A DNA stretch of 64,000 bases from Myxococcales bacterium. Lineage in GTDB: Bacteria > Myxococcota > Polyangia > Polyangiales > Polyangiaceae. Below the pieces are notes generated by a model. It made no database searches, was not told where the DNA came from, and saw nothing but the letters and a program-made list of their open reading frames with translations. Location: NCBI GenBank assembly GCA_003151595.1, contig PLXW01000047.1:1-64000 (forward strand). The letters are read 5' to 3'. Below are positions 16,898 to 26,146 of the stretch, one piece after another. The position numbers were made by a program, and so were the translations under genes. The first letter of the stretch is position 1, and every line of letters starts with the position of its first letter.

Positions 16898-18361
16898 CTA
16901 CTGCGGAAGCGGGACCGCGAGCAGCACCACTTCCTTGTTCCGCGCGTGCACCTGGTAGCGCACGGGGCGGCCGTACTTCTGCGCCGCGTCGCGCTCCATG
17001 CCCTGGATGCGCGTCGCGAACGCCTGCTCGGTGATGTGATCGGTCTGCTCGCCGAGCGCCTTCTTGGCATTGATGTACTCGCGGTAGATGCGCGCGTAGT
17101 ACGGCGCCGCAGGCTCGGTCGCGAGGGCTTGCGCCGCCGCGGGATCGACCTGCTGCGCGTCGGCGAACGCCCCTTGCGTCGATCGATCGACCGACATCGC
17201 TTCGCGGAAGTCCGCCGCGCTCGGCGCCTTCGAGGGGCGTCCGTGCTCGTCGGTGGTGTCTTCCTCGATGCCCATGAGTTGATTCAGGAGCTGGTCGATC
17301 CGGAAGGCCAGACCGCCGAGCTCGGGGTGGTCGAGCTCGAAGCGCTTCTCTTGCTGGCCGTTGAGGATGGCGAGGAGCCCCTCTTCGAGCATGTTGATCG
17401 GGCGCGTGATGTAGTTGCCGAGCATCCAGCCGCCGATGATGACGAGGATGACGCCGAGGATCATCACGTAGAAGATCGGCTGCGTCATCGCGCCGGCGTT
17501 CTCGATGAGGGTGAACGGCGCCGCTGAGGTGAGCGCGGCGTGCTTGCCGTCGCCCAGGCCGTCGAGCGTCGCCGCCCCTACGAACATGTCAGCCGCGGCC
17601 GCCGCGTCGGCCTTGCCGCCGGCGAGCACTCGCATGACGAGATCCTTCGCCGGTCCGCTGACCGCGTCTTGAAGCGACGCCGTCGCGTTGGTCGACTTCG
17701 CGACGATCGCGATGTCTCCCTTTTCAGGCACGACCAGCGCGAGCCCGCCGCCCGTCGTCTGCTCGCTCACGCGAAGCAGCTCGTCGGCCATCGTGACGCC
17801 GATCGCGATCATCCCGGCGACCTTCCCGTCGGCCGTGCGCACAGGCACGTACGACGCGAGGAAGCTGTCCTGGCGATCCTTGTTCGCCCAGAGGTCCGAC
17901 CCGCTGTGCCCCTTGGTGAGCGCATCTTTGAAGGTCGGATAGTCGGCGCTCAGGTCGCGCCCGGCGTTCAGGTTCGAGCCGTTGCGGCCGACCATCTTGC
18001 CGTTCTCGTCGATGAGCATGGCCACCGCGGGGGCGATCCCTTCGAAGGCCGAGCTGGCGCGCGCGTCGCTGAGGACGCGATCGCAGAACGACGTCGCCGC
18101 TTCCTTGCGGGCGCTGTCGCTCGACTTCTGGAAGGCGTCGAGGGCGGCCGGGTCGCTCGACTTCTGCGCGAGCCAGCGTTCGGCGCGCAGAGCGTCGAGC
18201 TGGAACCGAGCCGCAGCCCCCTGGACCCCATGCTTGGCGTCGCTGAGGAGGACGGTCTGATTGGCAGCCGCCGCGGTGATCGCCTGGTGCATCAGCACGT
18301 ACGACAACAGCCCCACGATGAGGACGATGACGGCGTTGACGGCGATGATCTTATTTCGCAC
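16898..18361 (-). CDS. membrane sensor with extracytoplasmic Cache-like domain
   Basis: A protein of 487 residues. An uncleaved membrane helix (residues 5-27) is followed by a periplasmic part of about 270 residues with Cache/PAS-type features (AMLIDENGKMVGRNG, YVPVRTADGKVAGMIAIGV), a second membrane helix (about 298-320, FYVMILGVILVIIGGWML), a short HAMP-like stretch starting at the typical Pro (NYITRPINMLEEGL), and a C-terminal domain of about 120 residues that I do not recognise. There is no kinase or methyl-accepting domain. It probably senses a small ligand outside the inner membrane and signals through the unknown C-terminal domain. Confidence 0.5.
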   Translation of the reverse strand: MRNKIIAVNAVIVLIVGLLSYVLMHQAITAAAANQTVLLSDAKHGVQGAAARFQLDALRAERWLAQKSSDPAALDAFQKSSDSARKEAATSFCDRVLSDARASSAFEGIAPAVAMLIDENGKMVGRNGSNLNAGRDLSADYPTFKDALTKGHSGSDLWANKDRQDSFLASYVPVRTADGKVAGMIAIGVTMADELLRVSEQTTGGGLALVVPEKGDIAIVAKSTNATASLQDAVSGPAKDLVMRVLAGGKADAAAAADMFVGAATLDGLGDGKHAALTSAAPFTLIENAGAMTQPIFYVMILGVILVIIGGWMLGNYITRPINMLEEGLLAILNGQQEKRFELDHPELGGLAFRIDQLLNQLMGIEEDTTDEHGRPSKAPSAADFREAMSVDRSTQGAFADAQQVDPAAAQALATEPAAPYYARIYREYINAKKALGEQTDHITEQAFATRIQGMERDAAQKYGRPVRYQVHARNKEVVLLAVPLPQ

Positions 18362-18608
18362 TCTGCCTCCCCTGCTCCCGGTTGCCTGTCGTTAGCCTGC
18401 GCGAGCGATCCAGACCGAGCGAGCCACGCGCTTTAATGCGCGCGGGGACTTCGCTGGGATTCGGTTCCACCTCGCTGACCCTTCGCGACTCCGGGCCCCC
18501 AGCCCCGCGAAGTGCCCGGAAAGCGGCACGGAAGACGCTATCATCGTGCGCGCGAGCGCGGCAACATCCTCCTCGCGTCTCTCTGCGTCTTGTTGAACGT
18601 GTAACCGA

Positions 18609-19697
18609 ATGCCGCTGCGCTCCTCCATCCCACCTCCCCGCAAGTCGCTCCCACCGGACGCGCCTCGGGCGCTCCTCGTCGACGACCCGCGGTTCGACGC
18701 GCACGCCTCGGGTGCCTACCACCCGGAGAGACCGGAGCGACTCGTCGCGGCACGGGCCGCGGCAGCGCGCGCGAACGTGACGTGGGAAGCGGTGGCCGCG
18801 CGTGAAGCGACCGATACGGAGCTCGCGCGCGTGCACGATCCTGCGTACATCGCGGTGCTCGAGAAGCTCCGCGGCGCGCGTACGAGCCTCGACTCGGACA
18901 CGTTCGTGGCGCCGGGGAGCGTGGAGGCGGCGCGGATCGCGGCCGGGTCGCTGGTGGCGATGGTCGATCGCATCATCGACGCGCCCGCGCGAAACACGAC
19001 ACCGCGCGGCGTAGCCCTCCTTCGACCACCGGGGCATCACGCCCGGCCGGCGCAAGCGATGGGCTTCTGCTTATTGAACCACATCGCCATCGCCGCAGCG
19101 CACGCGGTCTCGCGCGGCCTCTCGCGCGTGCTCGTCCTCGACTGGGACGTTCACCACGGCAACGGCACGCAGGAGATGTTCTGGACCGACCCGCGCGTCC
19201 TCTACATGTCGACGCACCAGTGGCCGTTCTATCCGGGCTCGGGCGCGGCGAAGGAGCGCGGCGAAGGCGCCGGCGAAGGCTTCACCGTGAACGTGCCGAT
19301 GACCGCGCACGGCGGCGACGGCGTGTACGCCAGCGCGTTCGAGCAGGTGCTCTTGCCGATCGCCGAGGAGTACGCGCCCGAGCTCGTGCTCGTGAGCGCA
19401 GGCTTCGACGCGGCGATGCGCGATCCGCTGGCGCAGATGGAGCTGTCGTCGGAGGCGTTCGGATGGATGGCGCGGCGCCTCGCGGCCGTGGCGGCGAAGA
19501 GCGCGAAGGGGCGAATCGCGCTCGTGCTCGAAGGGGGATACGACCTCGTCGCCCTCGAGTCTGGTCTCACGCAGGCGATCGACGGGATGGCGCGGCCGAG
19601 CGCGCCGGCCCCCGAAATCGCGCGTGAGCCGGACAGTCCGGACGTGGCGCGCGGGCGTCGGGCGGCGATGCGGGCGTGGAAGAAGGCGGTTGGTTGA
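18609..19697 (+). CDS. histone deacetylase family (AcuC/AphA-like) amidohydrolase
   Basis: A protein of 362 residues with the zinc-dependent deacetylase fold: HPERPER near the start, RPPGHHA (139-145, catalytic His pair), GFCLLNHIAIAA, LDWDVHHGNGTQE with zinc ligands at Asp180 and His182, SAGFDAA (third zinc Asp), and LEGGY. Motifs match class II bacterial members such as acetylpolyamine amidohydrolases and AcuC. Substrates could be acetylated lysines, polyamines or other amides; the sequence does not decide. It stands alone between a divergent sensor gene and a tRNA. Confidence 0.5.
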   Translation: MPLRSSIPPPRKSLPPDAPRALLVDDPRFDAHASGAYHPERPERLVAARAAAARANVTWEAVAAREATDTELARVHDPAYIAVLEKLRGARTSLDSDTFVAPGSVEAARIAAGSLVAMVDRIIDAPARNTTPRGVALLRPPGHHARPAQAMGFCLLNHIAIAAAHAVSRGLSRVLVLDWDVHHGNGTQEMFWTDPRVLYMSTHQWPFYPGSGAAKERGEGAGEGFTVNVPMTAHGGDGVYASAFEQVLLPIAEEYAPELVLVSAGFDAAMRDPLAQMELSSEAFGWMARRLAAVAAKSAKGRIALVLEGGYDLVALESGLTQAIDGMARPSAPAPEIAREPDSPDVARGRRAAMRAWKKAVG

Positions 19698-19758
19698 GGC
19701 GCGTTTCGCGCTTTCCCTTGCATGCGGTGCGCGCGCGGCTATGTTCAGCGCCGCTTTC

Positions 19759-19834
19759 GGTGGCCGTAGCTCAGCTGGTAGAGCGCTGGATTGTGGATCC
19801 AGCTGTCGCGGGTTCGAAACCCGTCGGTCACCCC
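19759..19834 (+). tRNA. tRNA-His (GTG)
   Basis: A complete cloverleaf: acceptor GTGGCCG/CGGTCAC (one G-U), D arm TAGCTCAGCTGGTAGAGC, anticodon stem CTGGA/TCCAG with loop TTGTGGA (anticodon GTG at 19793-19795), T arm with GGGTTCGAAACCC. The extra G at -1 (19759), the hallmark of tRNA-His, is genome-encoded and faces C73. The CCA tail is not encoded (CCG follows). Confidence 0.5.
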
Positions 19835-19872
19835 GGTTTTTCGTCGAGGATTTGAGGGTGTACGCTGAAGGC

Positions 19873-21483
19873 ATGCGTACCTCGCTCCGATTCGCGGTGC
19901 TCGCTGCGGCGCTCCCGGCCTGCGGTTCGAGTGGTGGAGCAACCGGAGGCGCTCCGCCTAGCAGCTTCGATGCGGGCGGCGGTCTCGACTCGTCGCTGCC
20001 CCCCGTCACCTGCCCCGGCGTGGAGACCAACTGCAACGGCACGTGCGTCGACCTCACGCTCGACCCGGCGAACTGCGGTGCGTGCGGCATCGCGTGCGCC
20101 GCGTGCTGTGCGGGCGCGTGCGTCAGCAACACGGCGACATGCGCGTTCTCCGTGACCGGCGTGCAGCCGGCGGTCGGGGGTGTGAACGGGGGCGACTACA
20201 TCACGCTGAAGGGCCAGGGCTTCACCGCCGGGATGCAGGTGCTCATCGACGGCGCGCCTGCGCCTTCGCGAGTCATCGACGCCGCCACGGCGCTCGTGCA
20301 GACGCCCCCCGACGTCGCCGGGCGGAAGGACATCACCATCCAGCACGGCACGAGCACCGCGACGCTGCCGAACGCATTTCTCTACGCGGTCGGTTCCATC
20401 CAGCTCCCGTGGCAAGAGATCAAGATGGCCTCCGTCCGCGGCGAAGACCCGGGGCTCGGCGTGCTGCAGGACAATCGCGTTCTCATCGCCGGCGGAACCA
20501 CGACGCCCGACTCCACGGCCGACGCGCTGGCGAGCGGGGAGATGTTCGACCGCGCGACGAACACCGTGGGCGCCGCGAAGGGCGCGATGTCGATGCCGCG
20601 ATGGCACGTCGCGACGATCCCGCTGATGACCGGGAAGGTCCTCGTCGCCGGCGGGGCGTGCGGCGCGGACGACACGGGATGCAACGCGGCGTCAGACGCC
20701 ACGAAGGCGGAGATCTTCGATCCGCAGACCAACACCTTCACCCCCACCAGCAATCCCCTCAGCGTCGCGCGCAACTACCCGCGCGCCGTCATGCTCGCGG
20801 ACGGGCGCGTGATCATCGCCTCGGCCACGCAGGCGACGGTCGACCTCTACGACCCGGTCGCCGATTCGTTCACGCAGGTGCCGACGCTCGCCATTCATAC
20901 GTTCGGCTTCATGGTCCGCCTTCGCGATGGACGCGCGATGCTCGGCGGGGGCGACGGCGGACAGACGGCCGTCGAGCTCTTCGATCCGCAGTCGAACACC
21001 TTCACCGCCACGGGCGCGCTCAACGTCGGCCGCTCCATGCTGACCGCGCACACACTCCCGGACGGGCGTGTGATCGCGATCGGCGGGGCGAGCACGAGCG
21101 CGGGCGCCGTGACGGTGCCGGAGGACAGCGTGGAGCTCTACGATCCGGCGGCGAAGGCCTGGTCCATCGCCCCGTACAAGCTGTCGACCCCGCGCTGCTG
21201 GCACGCGAGCGCGCTCGTACGCGACGGCACGGTGGTGGTCATGGGCGGCTACAACGTCGACAAGTCGTGCTCGATGACGTCCGCGTCGCAGAACGTCGAT
21301 CAGATCGATCCGACGAGCAACAGCGTCTCGACGTTCGGAACGTTGCCGGATCCGAACACGGAGTGGACCGCCGTGACGCTCCTCGACGGGTCGGTCATCG
21401 GGGTGGGCGGCGGAGCGTGCGGAACTTCCAGCGCGCTGCCGGACGTGTACTTTCTCCAGGGCGTGCCGATCGTCGCGAAGTGA
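19873..21483 (+). CDS. kelch-repeat lipoprotein with Cys-rich and IPT/TIG domains
   Basis: A protein of 536 residues. The lipoprotein signal ends LPACGSS; next comes a compact cysteine-rich module (CPGVETNCNGTCVDL...NCGACGIAC, about residues 42-95), common in Polyangia surface proteins; then an IPT/TIG Ig-like domain (VTGVQPAVGGVNGGDYITLKG...); then about five kelch-type blades (GKVLVAGGAC, GRVIIASAT, GRAMLGGGD, GRVIAIGGAS, GTVVVMGGY) forming a beta-propeller. The ATG at 19873, not the longer frame that runs through the tRNA, starts the signal peptide. It is probably an outer-surface binding protein. Confidence 0.5.
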   Translation: MRTSLRFAVLAAALPACGSSGGATGGAPPSSFDAGGGLDSSLPPVTCPGVETNCNGTCVDLTLDPANCGACGIACAACCAGACVSNTATCAFSVTGVQPAVGGVNGGDYITLKGQGFTAGMQVLIDGAPAPSRVIDAATALVQTPPDVAGRKDITIQHGTSTATLPNAFLYAVGSIQLPWQEIKMASVRGEDPGLGVLQDNRVLIAGGTTTPDSTADALASGEMFDRATNTVGAAKGAMSMPRWHVATIPLMTGKVLVAGGACGADDTGCNAASDATKAEIFDPQTNTFTPTSNPLSVARNYPRAVMLADGRVIIASATQATVDLYDPVADSFTQVPTLAIHTFGFMVRLRDGRAMLGGGDGGQTAVELFDPQSNTFTATGALNVGRSMLTAHTLPDGRVIAIGGASTSAGAVTVPEDSVELYDPAAKAWSIAPYKLSTPRCWHASALVRDGTVVVMGGYNVDKSCSMTSASQNVDQIDPTSNSVSTFGTLPDPNTEWTAVTLLDGSVIGVGGGACGTSSALPDVYFLQGVPIVAK

Positions 21484-21583
21484 CTGTCGCGAAGTGACCG
21501 AGCAGACGCGGGCCTTCGCCTTTCTCGGATAGCCTCCCGGGGCCCAATCCTTGCGACAGGCTCCCCTCGAGGAGGTTCGCAAA

Positions 21584-21727
21584 ATGAAGACCTTCCTGCT
21601 CGTCGCGCTCGCGCTCGTCGGGTGAGGTGCAGCGAACGGAGCCCACACGCCCCCGCTGAGTCCCCTGTGTCTCACGAGCGCCCGTGTCCCGGTGGACGAA
21701 TCGCTCGGACTACGGCACTACCCATGA
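21584..21727 (+). pseudogene. lipoprotein gene remnant stopped at the lipobox cysteine
   Basis: GAGGAGG six bases upstream and an ATG begin a perfect lipoprotein signal, MKTFLLVALALVG, followed by TGA (21623-21625). If the TGA were TGC the product would read LVGCGAANGA, an ideal lipobox; the frame then stays open for 33 more codons to a TGA at 21725. This looks like a short lipoprotein gene inactivated by a single TGC-to-TGA change, or a sequencing error. The rest of the 424-base gap shows nothing else recognisable. Confidence 0.5.
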
Positions 21728-21907
21728 GCCCGGTTTGAACGGACCCGCGACGTCACTCCCGATCTCTTATAGGGACGGGACTGATGCCGGCTGTGAGAAC
21801 TCGCAGTGACTACGGCTCTCGTCGCGCGTCGACCGATGCGCTGTAGCGAAGAGCCCCATCGGGGCGTGAAGACTCACCACGACGCGGGCGCGCGTTCGTC
21901 GTCGCCG

Positions 21908-24900
21908 CTAGATGCAGCTCGGTCGTGTCGCGCCACACAGGCGACCCGCTTCCGCCCGCGTCCGCTCGGCGCGGGCCAAGGCGCCGTTCCACAGCGTCGC
22001 GAGCGGCGCGTCGGCCACGGAGCCGAGGCGCGGCCCGAAGAAGTCGCCGAGGCGGACCCCTCCGTCGGGGTCGATGCAGGCGCGCTCCCACGTCGCGCGG
22101 CACGGGTGGATGGTGCTCCGATTCGCGTACTCGTCGGCGGCGAGGAACGCGCGCGCAGAGTCCTCTTCGGCCAGCTTGCACCGCCACACGACCGGCGGCG
22201 CCGTGTGATCGACGACGACCACGCCGCGCTCGCGCCCGATGGCGATCGCGCGCGCGATACGCTCGCGCATCTCGGGGTCGGAGGGCGAGACGATGGCGCG
22301 CGCCGCGAAGGGGTTCACGGGGACGATCTCCTCGAGCTTCACCCAGTCGACGCCAAGGTCGGCCGCGAGCGCGACGATCGCCTCGATCTCGCCGAGGCTC
22401 TTCCGCCAGACGACGCTCGAGATCCCGAGGCGGAGGTCGAGCCCGAGCGCGCGACGCACCGAGACGGCGTCGCGAACGTGATCGACGATCGTGCGAAAGT
22501 CACCTCCGACACGCACGCGGTCGTTCGTGGCGGCGGTGGCGCCGTCGAGCGAGATCGCGATCGATCTCACGCCGGCATCCGCCAGGCGCGCCGTGGTCGT
22601 GGCGTCGAGGAGCATGCCGTTCGTCAGCAGATGAACGGTGGCCGGCATGCCCCCGCGCGCCTCGCGAAGCGCGCGGAGCACGTCCCACAGGATCGGCGCG
22701 ACGAGCGGCTCGCCACCGTGAACGAACCCCACGTAGTCGGCGAGCGCCAGAGGATCGCGCAGTCGGTCGAGCAGCCACGGGGTGAGCGTTCGCGCGCGAC
22801 CCGACGTGGTCTTCTGAGGCGCGAACGTGATGCAGTGCGCGCATTTCAGGTTGCACGCCTCGGTGAGCGAGAAGTCGACGCGCGTAGGGGGCGGAGCGAG
22901 CGCGATGGCGCGATCGGCGAACGCGGAGTCACGTCGCTCCGCGTGACCTAGCTGCAAGACGCGCAGGCGGCGTGAAGGACCGCCGCGCGCGCGTCGCGCG
23001 ACGATGGCAGCGCCGGGCCCGAGCAAGACGACCGCGCCACGCACGGTGACCTCGCCGCTCGTGACGAGCATCTCGATCGTCGGATGCTCGGGATCCGCGA
23101 TCTCGATCTCGACGCGCTCGTCGCCGCCGTTGAGCGCGACGTCGACAATTTCCCCGTCGCCCGATCGTCGATACACCAGCACTGCCCCCTCGGCGCAGAG
23201 CACCTCGTGTCCGCCGCTCCTGAGCGCGGGCGATGCCGAGCGCGTGGCCACCAGCCGGCTGACGAGCGCGCGCATCGCCTCGTCGCGCGCGCCATCCCAT
23301 CGCATCGGCATTCGATCCGGCCACGCCGACTCGGGAGCCAGCTCGGCGACGTCGGCCGCGAGCCCGATCTCTTCTCCGTAAAGGAGCATCGGAACGCCCG
23401 GCGAGGTGAGCAAGTGAACCATGCCGAGCGCCGCGTTGCGGTCGTGGCGCTCGGCCTTCGCTTGCGTCGTGAAGCGGGCGTGGTCGTGCGTCGACGCGAA
23501 GCGGATCGCGGTCGACGCCGGCCCGCCGCGCGCGAGCTCCGACGCTGCAATCGCGCGGCACGCCTCGGCGGCGTCGATCGTGCGGCGCGCGAAGAGCTCG
23601 CACGTCGCCTGCTGGAACGCGAACTCGGTCGCGACGTCGATCGCGCCGGCCGCGCGCCACCTCCATGCGTGCGCGGGGACGACCTCGCCGATCACGATCG
23701 CGTCGGGGCGCGCCACGCGAAGTCGCTCGCGCAACGCACGCGCAAGATCGAGCGGAACTTCGGCCGCGGCGTCGAGCCGGATCCCGTCGATCCCGCGTTT
23801 CGCCCACTCGTCGATCGCATCGAGGGCCATCGCGCGCACGGGCGGCGCGTCGAGATCGAGGAGCGGCGCGTCGCTTCGCTGACCGTAGTGGGCTAGCTCG
23901 CCACGCGCGTCCCACTTGAACCACGACGCAAAGGCCGACGCCCTCCCGCGAATCCGCACGTCCTCGTACGGCAGGAATCCGCGACCGGCGTGCCCCATCG
24001 CGAAGTCCACGATCAACCGGAGGCCGCGCGCGTGGCACGACTCGACGAGACGCGCGAAGGCGTCTTCGCCACCCAGCGCAGGATCGATACTCACCGGATC
24101 GACCACGTCGTACCGATGGCAGCTCGCGCCGACGTGGACTGGCGTGAGGTACAGGACCGTCACGCCGAGCTCGACGATCGAATCAAGCGACCGCGTGATG
24201 CCGTCGAGGTGACCGCCCGCAGCGACGTCAGCCCCGGGATCGCGCGACCACGCGTCGTAGTCGACGACCGGCCGAAAGCGGTCGACGAAGATCCCGTAGA
24301 CGACTGCCCCCCGGATCCATGCTGGCAAGGGGCTCGGGGCGGCAGTGCGCTCGACCACGAACGCAGCGCCGCGCGCGTCCGAAGCGATGCGCTCGCCGCG
24401 ATCGATCTCGAAGGCGAGGCTCACGCGCCCGGCGGAGGTGGGGAGGCGCGCGCGGTAGATGGAGTGCTCCGACTCGTCGGCCACGAACGTCATCGCGGTC
24501 CGCTGCTCACCCGCGCGCGGGTCTTCGCTCCACACCACGTCGATGCGATCGCCGGCCCCGCGCCGGATTCCCGCAACGACGGCGAGCCCGCCGCCATCCT
24601 CTTCGAACACGAACGGCGCGGCCGGCGCGAAGAGCAGCGGTTCGGCCGCGGCGCCGACGGCGAGAACGTTGTTGCGAAACACACCCGACCCGCGCGTCCG
24701 CGGGTTCGACTCGTCGAGCTCCCACGCGCCGTCGACCTTGAGCTTGTAAGCGTAGGCGCCGTCCGGCAGCGCGAACCTACTGGCGAAGACGCCCGGCTCG
24801 CGCTCTTCGAGCGCCCGCGGCGCGAGCCAGTCGTCCATCTCGCCGGCGACCTCGACCTGGCGAGCGCCGGGTCGAACGACGCGCAGCTCGACGTTCCTCA

Positions 24901-24937
24901 GACGCGATTGGCCCCCGGTTGCATGTACGGCGTTCAT
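21908..24937 (-). CDS. fusion of CBM48/GH13 alpha-amylase and radical SAM domains
   Basis: A single uninterrupted frame of 1009 residues with no signal peptide. Residues 10-95 are a CBM48-like glycan-binding sandwich; 100-200 a second beta domain; 205-600 a GH13 barrel with nucleophile Asp389 (GIRLDA), acid/base Glu418 (VIGEV) and Asp485 (STHDHA), although the usual Asn of the DxxxNH motif is Gly (DFAMGHAG); 600-650 a beta C-domain. Residues 685-1009 are a radical SAM enzyme: CNLKCAHC (Cys695, 699, 702) for the 4Fe-4S cluster, GGEP at 741, and a Cys-containing SPASM-like tail (HPCRATWERACIDPDGGVRLGD, then LWNG). It is divergent from a secreted-protein/PHP operon. The start ATG lacks a clear ribosome site. 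The role of the fusion is unknown. Confidence 0.5.
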   Translation of the reverse strand: MNAVHATGGQSRLRNVELRVVRPGARQVEVAGEMDDWLAPRALEEREPGVFASRFALPDGAYAYKLKVDGAWELDESNPRTRGSGVFRNNVLAVGAAAEPLLFAPAAPFVFEEDGGGLAVVAGIRRGAGDRIDVVWSEDPRAGEQRTAMTFVADESEHSIYRARLPTSAGRVSLAFEIDRGERIASDARGAAFVVERTAAPSPLPAWIRGAVVYGIFVDRFRPVVDYDAWSRDPGADVAAGGHLDGITRSLDSIVELGVTVLYLTPVHVGASCHRYDVVDPVSIDPALGGEDAFARLVESCHARGLRLIVDFAMGHAGRGFLPYEDVRIRGRASAFASWFKWDARGELAHYGQRSDAPLLDLDAPPVRAMALDAIDEWAKRGIDGIRLDAAAEVPLDLARALRERLRVARPDAIVIGEVVPAHAWRWRAAGAIDVATEFAFQQATCELFARRTIDAAEACRAIAASELARGGPASTAIRFASTHDHARFTTQAKAERHDRNAALGMVHLLTSPGVPMLLYGEEIGLAADVAELAPESAWPDRMPMRWDGARDEAMRALVSRLVATRSASPALRSGGHEVLCAEGAVLVYRRSGDGEIVDVALNGGDERVEIEIADPEHPTIEMLVTSGEVTVRGAVVLLGPGAAIVARRARGGPSRRLRVLQLGHAERRDSAFADRAIALAPPPTRVDFSLTEACNLKCAHCITFAPQKTTSGRARTLTPWLLDRLRDPLALADYVGFVHGGEPLVAPILWDVLRALREARGGMPATVHLLTNGMLLDATTTARLADAGVRSIAISLDGATAATNDRVRVGGDFRTIVDHVRDAVSVRRALGLDLRLGISSVVWRKSLGEIEAIVALAADLGVDWVKLEEIVPVNPFAARAIVSPSDPEMRERIARAIAIGRERGVVVVDHTAPPVVWRCKLAEEDSARAFLAADEYANRSTIHPCRATWERACIDPDGGVRLGDFFGPRLGSVADAPLATLWNGALARAERTRAEAGRLCGATRPSCI

Positions 24938-24949
24938 GTCGTAGAGGAA

Positions 24950-24971
24950 CGTAACTCATGTAGTAGTTACG
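24950..24971. promoter_or_regulatory. inverted repeat in a divergent promoter region, possible operator
   Basis: CGTAACT (24950-24956) and AGTTACG (24965-24971) are perfect 7-base arms with an 8-base spacer, placed 13 bases before the GH13/radical SAM start and 45 bases before the divergent gene. Position and symmetry suggest a regulator site for both genes. Confidence 0.5.
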
Positions 24972-25015
24972 CGCTACGACCCCTTGTTTTTCCGTTCAAC
25001 ATGCAGAGGGATGGC

Positions 25016-26146
25016 ATGGTCAAAGTCACGATTCGCCGCATCCGCGCCGGGCTCACGGGCGCGTCTGGGCTCTTTCTCCTCGGTCAGATCGAAGCTGGCT
25101 GCGCGGTGCCGGTCGCTCGCGAGAGCGTGGGAGCGACCAGGTCGGCCGACACGACGATCGATCCCGGCACCGGCACGCTCACGCTCACGCCGACGTGGGG
25201 GTCGCCCGCCCTGCACTACGCGTTCAACGTCGCGGGCTCGGTCGACGAGTATCTCCGCGTGGGGCAGGTGATGACGCTGGACGTCTCCGCGTACGACCTG
25301 TGGTCGGCGATCCACCCGAACGTATCGCCGCCGAGCGACCCCTCGCTCATCACGACGCTCCAGCCCACGTTCGAGATTCAGTTCATCGGCAAGGGTGACG
25401 TCCTCGGAACCGCGACGGCGTCGGTGACATGGACCGTCGCAGCGCCATGGGCCATCACCGGGGCGAGCGCGCCCTTCACGATCCCCGCCGGCACCGACAC
25501 GCTCGAGTTCGGGCTCGTCATCGTCGATGCGACCGACGGCTCACGCGTCGAGCTCTCCGATCTCGACTTCCAGACGTTGCCGGTCTTCGGGGCCGAGCTG
25601 CCGCTCAAGCACGCGGTCTTCGACAACGACGGCGCGGGTGATCTGCGCACGCGCGTGATCGAAGGGGGCGCGCTCGTGCAAGGCGGTCAGGTCGACGTCG
25701 CGTTCACGGACTGGCGCGCCGACGAGATCGTCCAGAAGACGTTGCTCGATCGCGAGATCGGCACGGCGCAGAGCTACGGGCGCTTCGGGCCGCAGATCAT
25801 TCCCATCTATGGAGCCATCACCTACGAGGTGTCGGTCGGCTTCGCATTCGACGAAAATGGTTGGTCGGAGTGGCCGATGACGGCGAACACGAGCCCGCGC
25901 GTCCTCGACCTCGCCGGGCGCACGGCGTACGAGTCCACGATCTGGATCGACGGCGCTGCGACGGCGATGAACGTCTACTTCCACGTGAAGGCGTTCCTCG
26001 AGGTGGACTACACGCCGTACGGCACGAGCGTCTTGACCAAGAGGTATGAGCAGGGCGCGCGTGTGCTCCTGCGAGAAGCCTGGGACAACGCGAACGGTTC
26101 GCCGGGCGCGAACTACGTCCTTCCGATCGCCGGAACCTCGCTGTGA
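25016..26146 (+). CDS. exported protein of unknown function
   Basis: A protein of 376 residues. The N-terminus MVKVTIRRIRAG plus a hydrophobic stretch (LFLLGQIEAGCA) looks like a signal peptide, perhaps a weak lipobox (EAGC). The rest is beta-rich, with no motif I recognise. AGAGGGA lies just before the ATG at 25016; another ATG at 25001 is in frame. Its stop overlaps the GTG of the PHP-domain gene by four bases, so the two are translationally coupled. Confidence 0.5.
   Translation: MVKVTIRRIRAGLTGASGLFLLGQIEAGCAVPVARESVGATRSADTTIDPGTGTLTLTPTWGSPALHYAFNVAGSVDEYLRVGQVMTLDVSAYDLWSAIHPNVSPPSDPSLITTLQPTFEIQFIGKGDVLGTATASVTWTVAAPWAITGASAPFTIPAGTDTLEFGLVIVDATDGSRVELSDLDFQTLPVFGAELPLKHAVFDNDGAGDLRTRVIEGGALVQGGQVDVAFTDWRADEIVQKTLLDREIGTAQSYGRFGPQIIPIYGAITYEVSVGFAFDENGWSEWPMTANTSPRVLDLAGRTAYESTIWIDGAATAMNVYFHVKAFLEVDYTPYGTSVLTKRYEQGARVLLREAWDNANGSPGANYVLPIAGTSL

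Noticed and set aside
19624..19872. N-terminal extension of the kelch lipoprotein through the tRNA
   Set aside because: The frame passes through the tRNA-His gene; the signal peptide with its lipobox begins at 19873.
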